Below, piece after piece: positions 47,601-55,501 of a stretch of 64,000 bases of DNA. Origin of the DNA: Pseudomonas helmanticensis (GTDB lineage: Bacteria; Pseudomonadota; Gammaproteobacteria; Pseudomonadales; Pseudomonadaceae); NCBI RefSeq assembly GCF_900182985.1, contig NZ_FXUY01000001.1, positions 2,108,001 through 2,172,000 of the forward strand. Reading direction: 5' to 3'. The notes beneath the pieces are model-generated. The model was not told the DNA's origin. It saw only the letters and a list, made by a program, of their open reading frames with translations, and did not search any database. How positions within the stretch are numbered: position 1 is the first letter of the stretch; each line of letters opens with the position of its first letter. Made by a program: the position numbers and the translations under genes.

Positions 47601-48260
47601 GTAATTGGAGCTGAGCAGGTCACCCAGATACACGTCCGCCTGACCGAACGCGACCGCGCCGATGGCCGTCAGCGTCGACGGATACAGTTGCACGTTGGCG
47701 CGGGGGTAAAACGCCTTGACCGTTTCCGGCGGCAGATAATGATAGAGCATCGCCACCCGCTTGCCCGCCAGGTCCTCCGGCAGGTTATGGCTCTCGTCGA
47801 TGCGGGTCACCAGGGTCGGATTGTCGTCGGCATAAGGCGAGGAGACTGCCAGTTCGCGATCCGCCGCCTCAAAACCGTTGGCGGTGCCGATCATATCGAT
47901 CTCGCCGCTTTTCAACGCGGTCAACAGGTCGCCGCGCGAGGCATAACGCCGAACCTCGATATTGACGTGCAGCAATTGCCCGATCAACCGGGCGTAATCG
48001 GCCGTCATGCCCTCGTAATCGTTGCCGTTGCCAGTGATTGCAAAGGGTGCGTAATCGGGGCTGCTGTCGCCGAGCAGCAGCGTGCCTTTGCGACGCAGCC
48101 AGCTCCAGTCGGGTTCATCCAGCGAGGTGGCGTATTCCGTCACATCCGAACGACCGAGCAACTGCAACGTATCCGGTGGCGGGCCAGCCATCACCTGCAG
48201 TCCGGCCAAAGAGCCGAACAGCAGCAGGCCGGCCAGGCACTTTCTGACGAAAATAATCAT
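44625..48260 (-). CDS. RocS1/BvgS-type hybrid sensor kinase with PAS domain
   Basis: 1211 residues. Signal peptide to about 26, then two SBP_bac_3 domains (GTLLLGDSSPDYAPFAI onward, and IKVAINENFLPLTFVDE onward). The span is IIQGFVIAGVLLVVALGWIAYL. A PAS domain (MEFMRVLIDGTPHPIYVRD to DGTVAGMIAGWIDVSE) precedes His[18 protein letters not shown]. HATPase has [10 protein letters not shown], the receiver has DVVITDCNMPIMNG, and HPt has LAHRVKGGARI. It resembles the kinase at 34700 over most of its length except for the added PAS. The ATG follows the TGA of the upstream regulator directly (TGAATG), so translation is coupled. Confidence 0.9.
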   Translation of the reverse strand: MIIFVRKCLAGLLLFGSLAGLQVMAGPPPDTLQLLGRSDVTEYATSLDEPDWSWLRRKGTLLLGDSSPDYAPFAITGNGNDYEGMTADYARLIGQLLHVNIEVRRYASRGDLLTALKSGEIDMIGTANGFEAADRELAVSSPYADDNPTLVTRIDESHNLPEDLAGKRVAMLYHYLPPETVKAFYPRANVQLYPSTLTAIGAVAFGQADVYLGDLLSSNYLIKKNYLNNVQLSDFSRMETQPFSFAVTRDNSQLLRVLDAALKVIPIDERMSIRRRWSVGGVAIPGQHVLHFSVREQRWLDKHPRIKVAINENFLPLTFVDEAGKFRGISADVLAKISLRTGLQFDLQRVDSVGDLIKQVSSGKADMLAAFTPSTEREGELRFTRPYLINPFVLVTRLDGEPKTLDQMAGKRLALITGNVLREYLVEQYPNVQLIPAQNAIDAMDMVALGKVDGAINSLISARYMISRQYRDSLQVSSTVGTQPARIALATNRGALELYSILDKALLSISPEEMDELTNRWRSEVVVDDSYWLRNRGMIIQGFVIAGVLLVVALGWIAYLRLLMRKRRQAEVALNDQMEFMRVLIDGTPHPIYVRDRQGRLVTCNSGYLQVFGTEREAVIGQRVTDGVLSDRQQAQTFHDDYLQVMADGLPSIQDRSLNLADGRALTIYHWMLPYRDSDGTVAGMIAGWIDVSERQHLVQELQIAKDIADDANRAKTTFLASMSHEIRTPMNAIIGMLELALKKADQGMTDRFAIEVASGAARGLLDLIGDILDIARIESGRLTLAPQRANLRELVESVARIFEGLARQKQLRLQLDLDALSNVDVLIDPLRFKQVLSNLLSNAIKFTDAGQVHLSVQVDAANDERLSLCLRVKDSGRGISLDDQAQLFSPFSQAGNHGQSARSGSGLGLVISRTLCEMMGGSLTLSSELGQGTQIEVRLSLPTLEPLVALPVEEIEPVRSQHSLNILVIDDYPANRLLLAQQLNYLGHRVTDAEDGAHGLRAWRNQVFDVVITDCNMPIMNGYELARAIRDEEAARGLPRSLVLGFTANALAEEKDRCAEAGMDDCLFKPISLKDLNLRLVAIVPQARASATEPLAERAAEDIDLTSLEQLTRGDKDSIKSLLSDLATSNAQDMAKLMRLFTQHDMPGLADLAHRVKGGARIIKAQSLIQACEALELASAGLDTLVLTEAVDILQQAMEHLSGQLDAHLA

Positions 48261-48887
48261 TCAGAGCAGGTTGTTGCGCTTGGCAAAATCAGCGAGGTAC
48301 ACCACCGACTTGACGTTGAGTTTTTCGATCAGACGCGTCTTGTAGGTGCTGACGGTTTTGTTGCTCAACAGCATGGCTTCGCCGATTTCCTTGTTGCTCA
48401 AACCTTTGGCCAGTTGCTGCAGGATGGTCAACTCGCGGTCAGACAGACTCTGGATCAGTTCCAGGTCCGTGGCCTGGGCATCACTGCGGCGCACCGAACT
48501 GCTGGCCAGGTTGGGGAAGAAGGTATAGCCGTCCATCACCACTTTGATCGCCTTGACCAGTTCGTCCAGATCATTGGTTTTGGAAATGTACCCCGCCGCG
48601 CCGGATTTCATGCAGCGCATGGAATAGAACTGCGCCGACTGCGACGTCAGCACAAGGATCTTGCAATGCAGGTTCAGTGCACTGATTCGCGAAATCACCT
48701 CCAGGCCGTCAAGCTTGGGCATCGCAATATCCAGAATGATCAGGTCCGGCTTGTGCTCGCGGGCCAGTTGCACGGCATCGGCCCCGTTGTCCGCCTCCGC
48801 CACCACGTCGAAGTGCTCTTGTTTCAACAGCATTTTAACCGCAGAACGTATGAACGGATGATCGTCCACGATGATCGCTTTAAGCAT
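48261..48887 (-). CDS. RocA1-like (NarL/BvgA family) response regulator
   Basis: 208 residues from MLKAIIVDDHPFIRSAV, with AGGGG before the ATG. The receiver has phospho-Asp in LIILDIAMPKLDG (about 54), Thr/Ser in ILVLTSQSA and Lys in GYISKTNDL. The LuxR HTH is [39 protein letters not shown]. The C-terminus FAKRNNLL matches the paralogue at 37929. NarL-type HTHs of the BvgA/RcsB kind bind short dyads, and a TAGGA-N4-TCYNA box lies 113 bases before its own start. That suggests autoregulation. Confidence 0.92.
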   Translation of the reverse strand: MLKAIIVDDHPFIRSAVKMLLKQEHFDVVAEADNGADAVQLAREHKPDLIILDIAMPKLDGLEVISRISALNLHCKILVLTSQSAQFYSMRCMKSGAAGYISKTNDLDELVKAIKVVMDGYTFFPNLASSSVRRSDAQATDLELIQSLSDRELTILQQLAKGLSNKEIGEAMLLSNKTVSTYKTRLIEKLNVKSVVYLADFAKRNNLL

Positions 48888-49000
48888 AAAAACCCCTGTA
48901 GGACACACGTCGATGCACGACATCGGCAACGCCACGAACAACGATGAGACAACGGTCCAGACAATGCGCATGTCGAAAATACACGAGCATCACTGGAGTG

Positions 49001-49014
49001 TAGGAAGTTTCTTG
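49001..49014 (+). promoter_or_regulatory. TAGGA-N4-TCYNA box (RcsB-like), before second RocA-like/RocS-like operon
   Basis: TAGGAAGTTTCTTG matches at nine of ten defined positions, preceded by TG. It lies 113 bases before the regulator start. Confidence 0.45.
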
Positions 49015-49041
49015 AAAATCACTGCACAAAATCGGCAATGA

Positions 49042-50229
49042 TCAGCGCGAGTCCGCCGGTTGTTCCAGCCACTTCAGCAGATCGTGCCCATTCATGGGGC
49101 GAGCCAGGTAATAGCCCTGGCCGATCTCGCATTCCAGCGCCAGCAAGCGTTCGAGTACCTTGGGACCGCTGACGCCCTCGATGACCAGATCCATGCCCAA
49201 CGAACGGGCCAGCACCCGCGTGCTGGCGACCATTGCGCGGTTGCGCTGGCGATCGAGGTGTTGAACAAACCGGCCATCGAGCTTGATCTGGGTGAACGGT
49301 AATTGGCAGAGCAACTTGAGCGAGGAAAACCCCACACCAAAATCGTCGACCGCCAAGCCACAACCCAATAGACGCAAACGCAGCAAATTTTCCTGAGTGC
49401 CGGTGGGACAATCGAGCAAACCGTTCTCCGCCACTTCGAACATCAATACCGAACCTTTGAAGCCATGACGTTCCAGTGCCTGCTTGATGTGCTCCACCAA
49501 TGCATTGTCATTGAGTTGCGAGGCATGCAGGTTGAAGGACAGTTCGAGGATGACGCCCCGGTGCCGCAGGATCCCCAGCAGGTTCAGGCCTTGCTCGAGC
49601 AAATGCTTGAACATCTGGTCGGTCAGGTCATAGGCCAATACCGCGGCGAGAAAGTCGCAAGGCAATAATGTGCCCCGCGCCGGATGTTCCCAGCGCGCCA
49701 GGGCCTCGACGCCGCTGACCCTGCCACTGTGCAGTTGAAACTGCGGCTGAAACCAGGCGCGGAATTCGCCCAGCGCCAGCCCGCGACGGACCTCGTCTTC
49801 GCTGGGCAGCTCCTTGTTCACCGGCATCATTTTCGGCACGGAACGGGCACGACTGTAGCGTTGCAACAATCGACTCAAGTCACGCAACTGGATCGGCCGG
49901 CTCAACACACCGAGCAACTGCAAACCGGCCAGAGAGGCCATCTGCCCCAGGGTGCGACTCATCTCCGGGGCCAACTCGCTGCACAGCATGACCGCGCGCA
50001 CCATGCCGCTGTGACTGGCCAGACGCAGGAACTCCAGACAATCGATGCCGCGATCCGTCAAATCACACATCACGATATCGACCCCACCCTGCAGGTGGAT
50101 CTGCACCATGGCCTGTTCGGCATCCGCTGCCTGCAACACGTCATGCACACACAGTTGGTGCAGCATTCTGACCAGCACGTTGCGGGCAAAATCATGATTT
50201 TCCAGCACCAGAATTCGTGGGGAGGCCAT
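49042..50229 (-). CDS. REC-EAL response regulator, RocR-like, with altered EGVE motif
   Basis: 395 residues from MASPRILVLENHDFARN. The receiver keeps the phospho-Asp (VDIVMCDLTDRGID). The EAL domain reads GVEALARWEHP, FEVAENGLL, VDDFGVGFSSLKLL, QIKLDGRFV, LVIEGVSGP and QGYYLARPM. Most catalytic residues are kept, but the second Glu of the EGVE/EGIE motif is Ser (EGVSG); the paralogue at 39223 has EGIETD. Hydrolytic activity may therefore be reduced. It is placed between a RocA-like gene and the fimbrial operon, with a TAGGA box 86 bases upstream. Confidence 0.86.
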   Translation of the reverse strand: MASPRILVLENHDFARNVLVRMLHQLCVHDVLQAADAEQAMVQIHLQGGVDIVMCDLTDRGIDCLEFLRLASHSGMVRAVMLCSELAPEMSRTLGQMASLAGLQLLGVLSRPIQLRDLSRLLQRYSRARSVPKMMPVNKELPSEDEVRRGLALGEFRAWFQPQFQLHSGRVSGVEALARWEHPARGTLLPCDFLAAVLAYDLTDQMFKHLLEQGLNLLGILRHRGVILELSFNLHASQLNDNALVEHIKQALERHGFKGSVLMFEVAENGLLDCPTGTQENLLRLRLLGCGLAVDDFGVGFSSLKLLCQLPFTQIKLDGRFVQHLDRQRNRAMVASTRVLARSLGMDLVIEGVSGPKVLERLLALECEIGQGYYLARPMNGHDLLKWLEQPADSR

Positions 50230-50315
50230 CGTTCTTTCATCACTCAATCGACCCGGGGAACGGGATAGTCGCCTGCGAAGGCAAAAAAGAACGAAGGACT
50301 AATCCTGCGTCCGTG

Positions 50316-50329
50316 TAGGAATTTTCCCA
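50316..50329 (+). promoter_or_regulatory. TAGGA-N4-TCYNA box (RcsB-like), before second REC-EAL gene
   Basis: TAGGAATTTTCCCA is a full match, preceded by TG. It lies 86 bases before the ATG at 50229 and 13 bases after the adhesin stop. Confidence 0.55.
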
Positions 50330-50342
50330 AGGAGTGCCCGCC

Positions 50343-51365
50343 TCAGTAATAAATGATCTGCACCACCATGATCGCTTCGAACGGTCCGACCTCGGGATCA
50401 CCCAGTGCGACCAACGAGGCGCTGAACGGCACATCGATATGGCTGACGTCCGCCGGGAAATTCGCCAAAGGGAAAGGTTCGTTGACCTGCACCAGGTTGT
50501 TGCGGGCATCGCGCACCTGGATCCCGAACTGGCTGCCCGCCGTCGGCAGAATGTTGTAAAGGCCCTGCTGGTTGGCGGTGACAAACGTCGCACCGATGTT
50601 GATTGCACTGCTGCACTTCTTTTCCAGCGCAAGACTGAAGGGTCGGCTCGGATTGGGCGGCGAGAACCCGGTGGTGGTTTTCTGAATCACGCCAAAATCG
50701 ACGATCCCCGGCTCAGGTGTCACTGTGACATCGACGGTGCACGCCGTGCCGACGATGTTCTGCAATCCGGAAAGTTGAAAACGAAAGTTGCCGAACGGAT
50801 TGCCCGGCCCGCCATTCAAGCCATAGAGGCCGTCGAACTGAAAAACGTCGTAGGTGTCTTGCGAAGGCCGCTGCAACGGCAACAGCCCACGCTTGCGGAT
50901 CACCACCTGAAACGCAATGCTTGGCGTCACCCGCGAGCAAGCAAGCATGTCGGCGGCGCTGGTTGCGTCCGGGCAACCACGGGAAATGAAGCCGCTGTTC
51001 ACGCCTTGGGTCGGGTTGGAACTCCAGTCGCCGTCCCAGGCCGTCACGCCGCGATAGACCAGGCCGAATTCGATGCCCCACGGCGTGGCGTTGAGACCGG
51101 CCGGGTTGCCGTAGAAATAGATCGGATCGTCTTCTTTATAGTGGATATCGAAGAGTTTCCAGCAGTTGGCCGGCACCACGTGGGTTTTCGAGCGCCAGAT
51201 GATCGTGCCGTCCGGTACAGTGTCCGGCACCGACACCGGGCCGATGTATTCGCTCAGACTGCTGCTCCCGTCCAGCGCTTTACAGACCATCGCCGAAGCG
51301 AATTGGGAAACCATCATCAGCAGCGCCGCCACCATCAGCCGGGTCAGCGCCGTGCGCAGCCTCAC
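50343..51365 (-). CDS. Fimbrial tip adhesin of chaperone-usher pilus
   Basis: 340 residues with a GTG start overlapping the chaperone stop (GTGA). A signal peptide ends QFASA. The N-terminal two-thirds (CKALDGSSSLSEYIG... WGIEFGLVYRGVTAWDGDW) looks like a receptor-binding domain. The C-terminal part is a pilin domain: ACTVDVTVTPEPGIVDFGVI, EKKCSSAINIGATF, and the closing donor-strand-type VVQIIYY. Two-domain size and last place in the operon fit a tip adhesin. Confidence 0.82.
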   Translation of the reverse strand: MRLRTALTRLMVAALLMMVSQFASAMVCKALDGSSSLSEYIGPVSVPDTVPDGTIIWRSKTHVVPANCWKLFDIHYKEDDPIYFYGNPAGLNATPWGIEFGLVYRGVTAWDGDWSSNPTQGVNSGFISRGCPDATSAADMLACSRVTPSIAFQVVIRKRGLLPLQRPSQDTYDVFQFDGLYGLNGGPGNPFGNFRFQLSGLQNIVGTACTVDVTVTPEPGIVDFGVIQKTTTGFSPPNPSRPFSLALEKKCSSAINIGATFVTANQQGLYNILPTAGSQFGIQVRDARNNLVQVNEPFPLANFPADVSHIDVPFSASLVALGDPEVGPFEAIMVVQIIYY

Positions 51366-52096
51366 GGTTTCACACCCTTGCAGACGTTCGCCACGCAGTT
51401 GAACAGCGTGTCGGACTGGCCACCGAAGTCATTCATGTTCGACACCCGCAAGGTGTTGAACGAGGTGTTGCTGAGGGCAAACCGCGCGTTGCCGCGTGGC
51501 GCGATCATCACCGTGTCGATCGGCATGCTGGTTTTTTCCGGACCGGCGAGCAGACCCACCACGGTGATGTGAAACGGCGTCGGGTTATCGACAATCAGCT
51601 GTTTCGCCGCCGAGTCGATTTTCAGCTTCAGGCCCAAGGCAAGGTCTTCGCCGCGTTCGCGCTTCACCGCCGCCGGGCGGTAGAACAACTTGATCTTCGA
51701 CTGCAAGGCAATCTGCATCGAGTTGACCGCCTGGCTCTTCGGTGGAATCTCGCGAATGTTCAGATAGAACACCGATTCACGATCCGCCGGCAACGCCAGC
51801 TCGGGCAATTTCACAATGCGCAGCACGCTGCTTTCGTTCGGCTCGATACGCTGCAACGGCGGCAGGACCATGAACGGTGACGTGACCTTCTGACCGCTCT
51901 CGTTCTCGATCCACGATTGCACAATGAACGGCAACTGCGGGTTCTTGTTGCTGACCGTAACACTCACGGACGGCGCACTTTCTTCGAACACCAGACGGGT
52001 GCGATCCGGCACGACGGCGGCGCTGGCCAGCAGCGGCAGACAAAGGCCGACGGCCAGCCACAGACGATGAGCGGTTAACACAGTAAAACGAGACAT
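51362..52096 (-). CDS. Periplasmic fimbrial chaperone (PapD/FimC family)
   Basis: 244 residues from MSRFTVLTAHRLWLAVG, with GGAG six bases upstream. A signal peptide ends LASAA. PapD-like features are VVPDRTRLVFEESAPSVSVTVSNKN, the alternating hydrophobic G1 strand SVLRIVKLPELALPADRESVFYLNIREIPP, and NPTPFHITVVGL in domain 2. A pair of Cys near the C-terminus (LFNCVANVCKG) is typical. It folds and caps subunits for the usher. Confidence 0.93.
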   Translation of the reverse strand: MSRFTVLTAHRLWLAVGLCLPLLASAAVVPDRTRLVFEESAPSVSVTVSNKNPQLPFIVQSWIENESGQKVTSPFMVLPPLQRIEPNESSVLRIVKLPELALPADRESVFYLNIREIPPKSQAVNSMQIALQSKIKLFYRPAAVKRERGEDLALGLKLKIDSAAKQLIVDNPTPFHITVVGLLAGPEKTSMPIDTVMIAPRGNARFALSNTSFNTLRVSNMNDFGGQSDTLFNCVANVCKGVKP

Positions 52097-52125
52097 GGTG
52101 ACTCCGAATTCATTGGAAGACGCGG

Positions 52126-54570
52126 TTACAGACACTGAGCAGGCTTGGCGACGTTGGTCACCACGTCTTCCTCAGGGAGTTTGGCCAGGCTGCATTGGCC
52201 GGCGTCATCCCAACGCGCTACCAGTTCAGCCCCTGCCTTGATGCCCAACAGATAAGTGACGCCCGCCTCGCCGACGATGCCCACTTCCTTATTGGTGTTC
52301 TTGTCTTGCACCGATGCGCCGAACGGCACCGGTTTACCGTCGGCACGGGTCAACACGACAAACGCGTTATGGCCCTGACCGGTGGAGAAATTGACGTAGC
52401 CGATGGCGCCCTCGGTCAGCGCCAGACGCTGGATCGGGTTGGAGACTTCGGTGTTGAGCGGCAGCTTTTCGACGTTGACCCGCGCCTCGTACGCCTGAAA
52501 CGACGGCAAGCCGTCCATCACCGCGTAGCCTTCGCCGTTGGTGCGGGTTTGGCCGGTGAAAGCCACGTCCGGCACGCCGTCGGTGGACACTAATAAGCGC
52601 GTATCACCGTTGGTGCCGTTGCCATGAGCCGACACGCCATAACGGGTGGCGACCAAGGAACTGTCGAGTTCGCCGGTCAGCGAGCGATAAGTGCTGCCAT
52701 CGGTGGAGGCCGACGCATTGGCGCGGTAACTCGATGCGCGTTTGCCGACATAGGCGTTGACGTAGCGGTTGTCGCCGACGCCGCCATACAGCTGATAATT
52801 CACGCCTTCGCCGTCATCATGGCTGTAACCGACACTGGCTGACGAATTGCCGTTACCCGAGCGCTGCAAGTTGCTCGACAGCATCGAGTTGCCGCCCAGA
52901 GGCACGGTCACGCCGAGATATATCTGCGAGTCGTTCTGCCGACTGTTCTGGGTCTGGTAGGCCGAGACGTTGACGTTGATGTTCTTGACGTTGCCGAGGG
53001 AAAAACTGCGCGCCACGGTCAACCCGAAACGATCGGCGGCGGGCGCATCCCAATAGGTCGAGTGGTCGTAAGAGAAGCTCGTCGACAACCAGGAAAAATG
53101 CTTGGCCACGGTCACCGAATAACGCTGTTTTCCCGAGTTCAGCGCATAGGAATCGGCATCGCCGACAAACTGCGAAAAGTTGGTGAAGGTCTTGTCGGAA
53201 AAGCGATAGCCCAAAAAACGCAGGTCGGTGCCGATGGCATCGAAACGCTTGGAATAGTTGATCCGGTAGGAGTTGCCGACCACGGTTTCGCCGCTCCAGC
53301 GCAGCTTGGCCCGGGAGTTTGTGACATCCCCCGACACCGCGCCGAAGACGCCGAGATCCTTACCGATACCGATCGCGTTGGACTGGTAACCCGCAGCGCC
53401 GAGCATGCCGCCGTACACCGTCCAGTCTTTCGCCAGACCGTAGGCCGCCTCCGTCGCCACGAATTCTGGCTCAGTGCCGCCATTGCCGGTCAGGCGCGGC
53501 TGACCGGCGGACACCTTGTAGCGCAACTCACCTTCACGGGACAGAAACGGCACGGCGGCGGTGGCCACGGTGAACGTCTGCTCGGTGCCGTCCTCTTCGC
53601 GCACGGTCACGTCCAGAGTGCCTTGCACGCTGCTGTTGAGATCCTGAATGCTGAATGCGCCCGGCGTCACCGTGGTCGAGTACAACACGCGGCCCTGTTG
53701 GGACACGGTGACGGTCGCGTTGGTGCGCGCAACGCCACTGATCAACGGCGCATACCCGCGCAGGTTCGGCGGCAACATGCGGTCATCGCTGCTCAGGGTC
53801 GCACCGCGCAGGGCGAAGGTGTCGAACACGTCGGAGTTCAGATAATCCTCGCCTACCGACAGCTTCGAACGAATCGATGGCAACGCCCGATAGGCGTACA
53901 AACGGTTCAACTGGAACGCTTCGCCGTGGGAATCATGGCTCTGGCTACCGGACTCCTGGCGCGCCTGATAATCGGCGCGAATACGCCAGGCATCGAGGTT
54001 GATCCCCGCTGTGCCGTAGCTCTGTAATGAACGCGAATCGCCGGACGGCGTATTGGTTTCACGGCTGTTGGCGATCACTCGGTAGTCGAGCAATGCGCCG
54101 TTGAGCCCGTCGCTCCAGGCGGCGGGCGGAATGTAGTTGGGGTCGTCATATTCGAAGGTGGCCTGCGGCAGACTGATCGACAGGCGCCCAAGGTTTTTCA
54201 TGTACTTGATCGACGCATTTTCAATGCCGCGCAGATCCACGCATTGACCGTCAGCCAGACGCGGCAGGTTTTCCAGCAAAGCAGGCTTGAGACCAAAGGT
54301 CGCCACCAGGTCTGCGGGCAGACAGGCGTAACTTTCATCCGCTTTATCACCGGCCTTGAACTCGATCGAGCGCGAGCCGAAGTAACGCTGGTTAACGGTA
54401 ATGTCCAGCAAGTAACGGCCAGGCACAGTGTATTGGGCATGGGCAAACTGTCCGAGACTGATATCGTCATTTTTATCGATATTCAGGAACTCCGAATTAA
54501 ACTCCACGGCGTTTGAATAACGCGCACAGGAGATCAACACGCAAGACACGAAAAGTTTTCGGCCGTACAC
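52126..54570 (-). CDS. Outer membrane fimbrial usher (FimD/PapC family)
   Basis: 814 residues with a GTG start. A signal peptide ends near RYSNAVEFN. The N-terminal domain has FNSEFLNIDKNDDISLGQFAH and the barrel starts near LLDYRVIANS. The plug contains LPPNLRGYAPLISGVARTNATVTVSQQGRVLY. The C-terminal domain has GASVQDKNTNKEVGIVGEAG and LYLLG-like strands. It assembles and secretes the pilus. It lies after the terminator at 54607 and 29 bases before the chaperone. Confidence 0.94.
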   Translation of the reverse strand: MYGRKLFVSCVLISCARYSNAVEFNSEFLNIDKNDDISLGQFAHAQYTVPGRYLLDITVNQRYFGSRSIEFKAGDKADESYACLPADLVATFGLKPALLENLPRLADGQCVDLRGIENASIKYMKNLGRLSISLPQATFEYDDPNYIPPAAWSDGLNGALLDYRVIANSRETNTPSGDSRSLQSYGTAGINLDAWRIRADYQARQESGSQSHDSHGEAFQLNRLYAYRALPSIRSKLSVGEDYLNSDVFDTFALRGATLSSDDRMLPPNLRGYAPLISGVARTNATVTVSQQGRVLYSTTVTPGAFSIQDLNSSVQGTLDVTVREEDGTEQTFTVATAAVPFLSREGELRYKVSAGQPRLTGNGGTEPEFVATEAAYGLAKDWTVYGGMLGAAGYQSNAIGIGKDLGVFGAVSGDVTNSRAKLRWSGETVVGNSYRINYSKRFDAIGTDLRFLGYRFSDKTFTNFSQFVGDADSYALNSGKQRYSVTVAKHFSWLSTSFSYDHSTYWDAPAADRFGLTVARSFSLGNVKNINVNVSAYQTQNSRQNDSQIYLGVTVPLGGNSMLSSNLQRSGNGNSSASVGYSHDDGEGVNYQLYGGVGDNRYVNAYVGKRASSYRANASASTDGSTYRSLTGELDSSLVATRYGVSAHGNGTNGDTRLLVSTDGVPDVAFTGQTRTNGEGYAVMDGLPSFQAYEARVNVEKLPLNTEVSNPIQRLALTEGAIGYVNFSTGQGHNAFVVLTRADGKPVPFGASVQDKNTNKEVGIVGEAGVTYLLGIKAGAELVARWDDAGQCSLAKLPEEDVVTNVAKPAQCL

Positions 54571-54606
54571 GGTAAATAGCCTTTATCAGAACTTTGACGA
54601 AAAAGA

Positions 54607-54630
54607 AAAAAGGGGCTTTCACCCCTTTTT
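54607..54630 (-). terminator. Attenuating terminator between major pilin and usher
   Basis: On the minus strand AAAAAGGGG-TGAAAG-CCCCTTTTT is a 9 bp stem ending in a T run. It would let most transcripts stop after the pilin, giving more subunit than usher. Confidence 0.85.
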
Positions 54631-54654
54631 CTTACAACTTGCGATACTGCGGTA

Positions 54655-55188
54655 TCAGTTGTAGGCCACGGTGAAGTTGGCAACGCTGTCTGCTTCACCG
54701 GTGGTGACGGTCGCAGCGGTGGCTTCGTACATGGCGGCGAAGGTCACGGTGTTGTTGCCGTTTTGCAGCACAACCGGAGCGACCTGCTCGGTGCCGTTGT
54801 CGAGCATTTCGCCGGCGCTGGCCTGCAGACGGATGCCGACGTTCTGCGCCAGACCGGTGGTGGCGAACAGGCCCGGAACCGCTGGATCCTGCACACCGCT
54901 GAAGGTGAAGCGCGCGTTCTTCTGGGTGGTGGTGTCGCAGTCGGTCAGGATGATGTCGAACTTGACCGGGGTCGAACGGCTGCCGACGGCGGTGAATTGA
55001 TTCGATGGCACCTGACCCAGGGAAACGGTCTGGTCCAGAGAGCTGGCGTCGATACCGCAGGCGCCGGATACGATTTCACCAATGAAACGCACGGTGCCAG
55101 GGTTGCCGGAAGCTGGCGTCGCAGCGTTGGCGAAAGAAGCAAGACCCATGACAACGGTAGCGGCGGTAACAGCGACGATCTTTTTCAT
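54655..55188 (-). CDS. Major fimbrial subunit (type 1 pilin family)
   Basis: 177 residues. A signal peptide ends SFANA-ATP. The mature pilin has TVRFIGEIVSGACGIDASSLDQTVSLG, with Cys paired to the Cys in DIILTDCDT, and a C-terminal beta-zipper SVANFTVAYN. AAGAGAT lies before the ATG. It is first in the operon pilin, usher, chaperone, adhesin. Expression may use the TAGGA box at 55474. Confidence 0.93.
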   Translation of the reverse strand: MKKIVAVTAATVVMGLASFANAATPASGNPGTVRFIGEIVSGACGIDASSLDQTVSLGQVPSNQFTAVGSRSTPVKFDIILTDCDTTTQKNARFTFSGVQDPAVPGLFATTGLAQNVGIRLQASAGEMLDNGTEQVAPVVLQNGNNTVTFAAMYEATAATVTTGEADSVANFTVAYN

Positions 55189-55473
55189 GTTTTACATCTC
55201 TTGGGATAGTTATTTATTCGGCCCAGCGGCCTGGCTTTCCCAATCACTCATCAACGGCAACAGGTTTATTCGCAACAGCGAACAAACTTCCTCACGAACT
55301 CTGCAACCGATGGTCCCCCCCATATATCCGGCCTTTCCTTGCCGAACTTTCCAGGTATCCGTTGCACAGCCGTAAATCCGTAACAAGTCATCAGAACGCC
55401 GGGCATCTCTGCTCCGGAACAAATAGTGATCGAGACCCAAGGCTGAAAATGTAAGTTCTTTCTTGCCGCCTTG
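55189..55473 (-). other. Long leader region of the fimbrial operon
   Basis: The 313 bases between mgtC and the pilin hold no supported gene. An open frame of 71 codons (55266-55481, MSYKAARKNLHFQ...) overlaps the box, lacks a ribosome binding site and resembles nothing I know. If transcription starts near the TAGGA box, the pilin has an untranslated leader of about 250 bases. Confidence 0.4.
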
Positions 55474-55487
55474 TAGGACAATTCTCA
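55474..55487 (+). promoter_or_regulatory. TAGGA-N4-TCYNA box (RcsB-like), before fimbrial operon
   Basis: TAGGACAATTCTCA is a full match, preceded by TG, in the same orientation as the others. It lies 285 bases before the pilin start. Confidence 0.5.
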
Positions 55488-55501
55488 GCAACCGAGAAAT
55501 A

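Noticed and set aside
48896..48910. TGTAGGACACACGTC near the second RocA-like start as another regulatory box
   Set aside because: Only the TGTAGGA half matches; the TCYNA half is absent and the site overlaps the ribosome binding region.
44634..48947. Plus-strand open frame of 1437 codons
   Set aside because: It is antisense to the second hybrid kinase and its regulator, which have complete domain sets. The plus-strand translation is rich in His, Gln and Arg with no recognisable domain; it reflects GC-rich codon bias.
55266..55481. 71-codon minus-strand ORF between mgtC and the pilin
   Set aside because: No ribosome binding site, no family resemblance, and it overlaps the proposed promoter region of the fimbrial operon.
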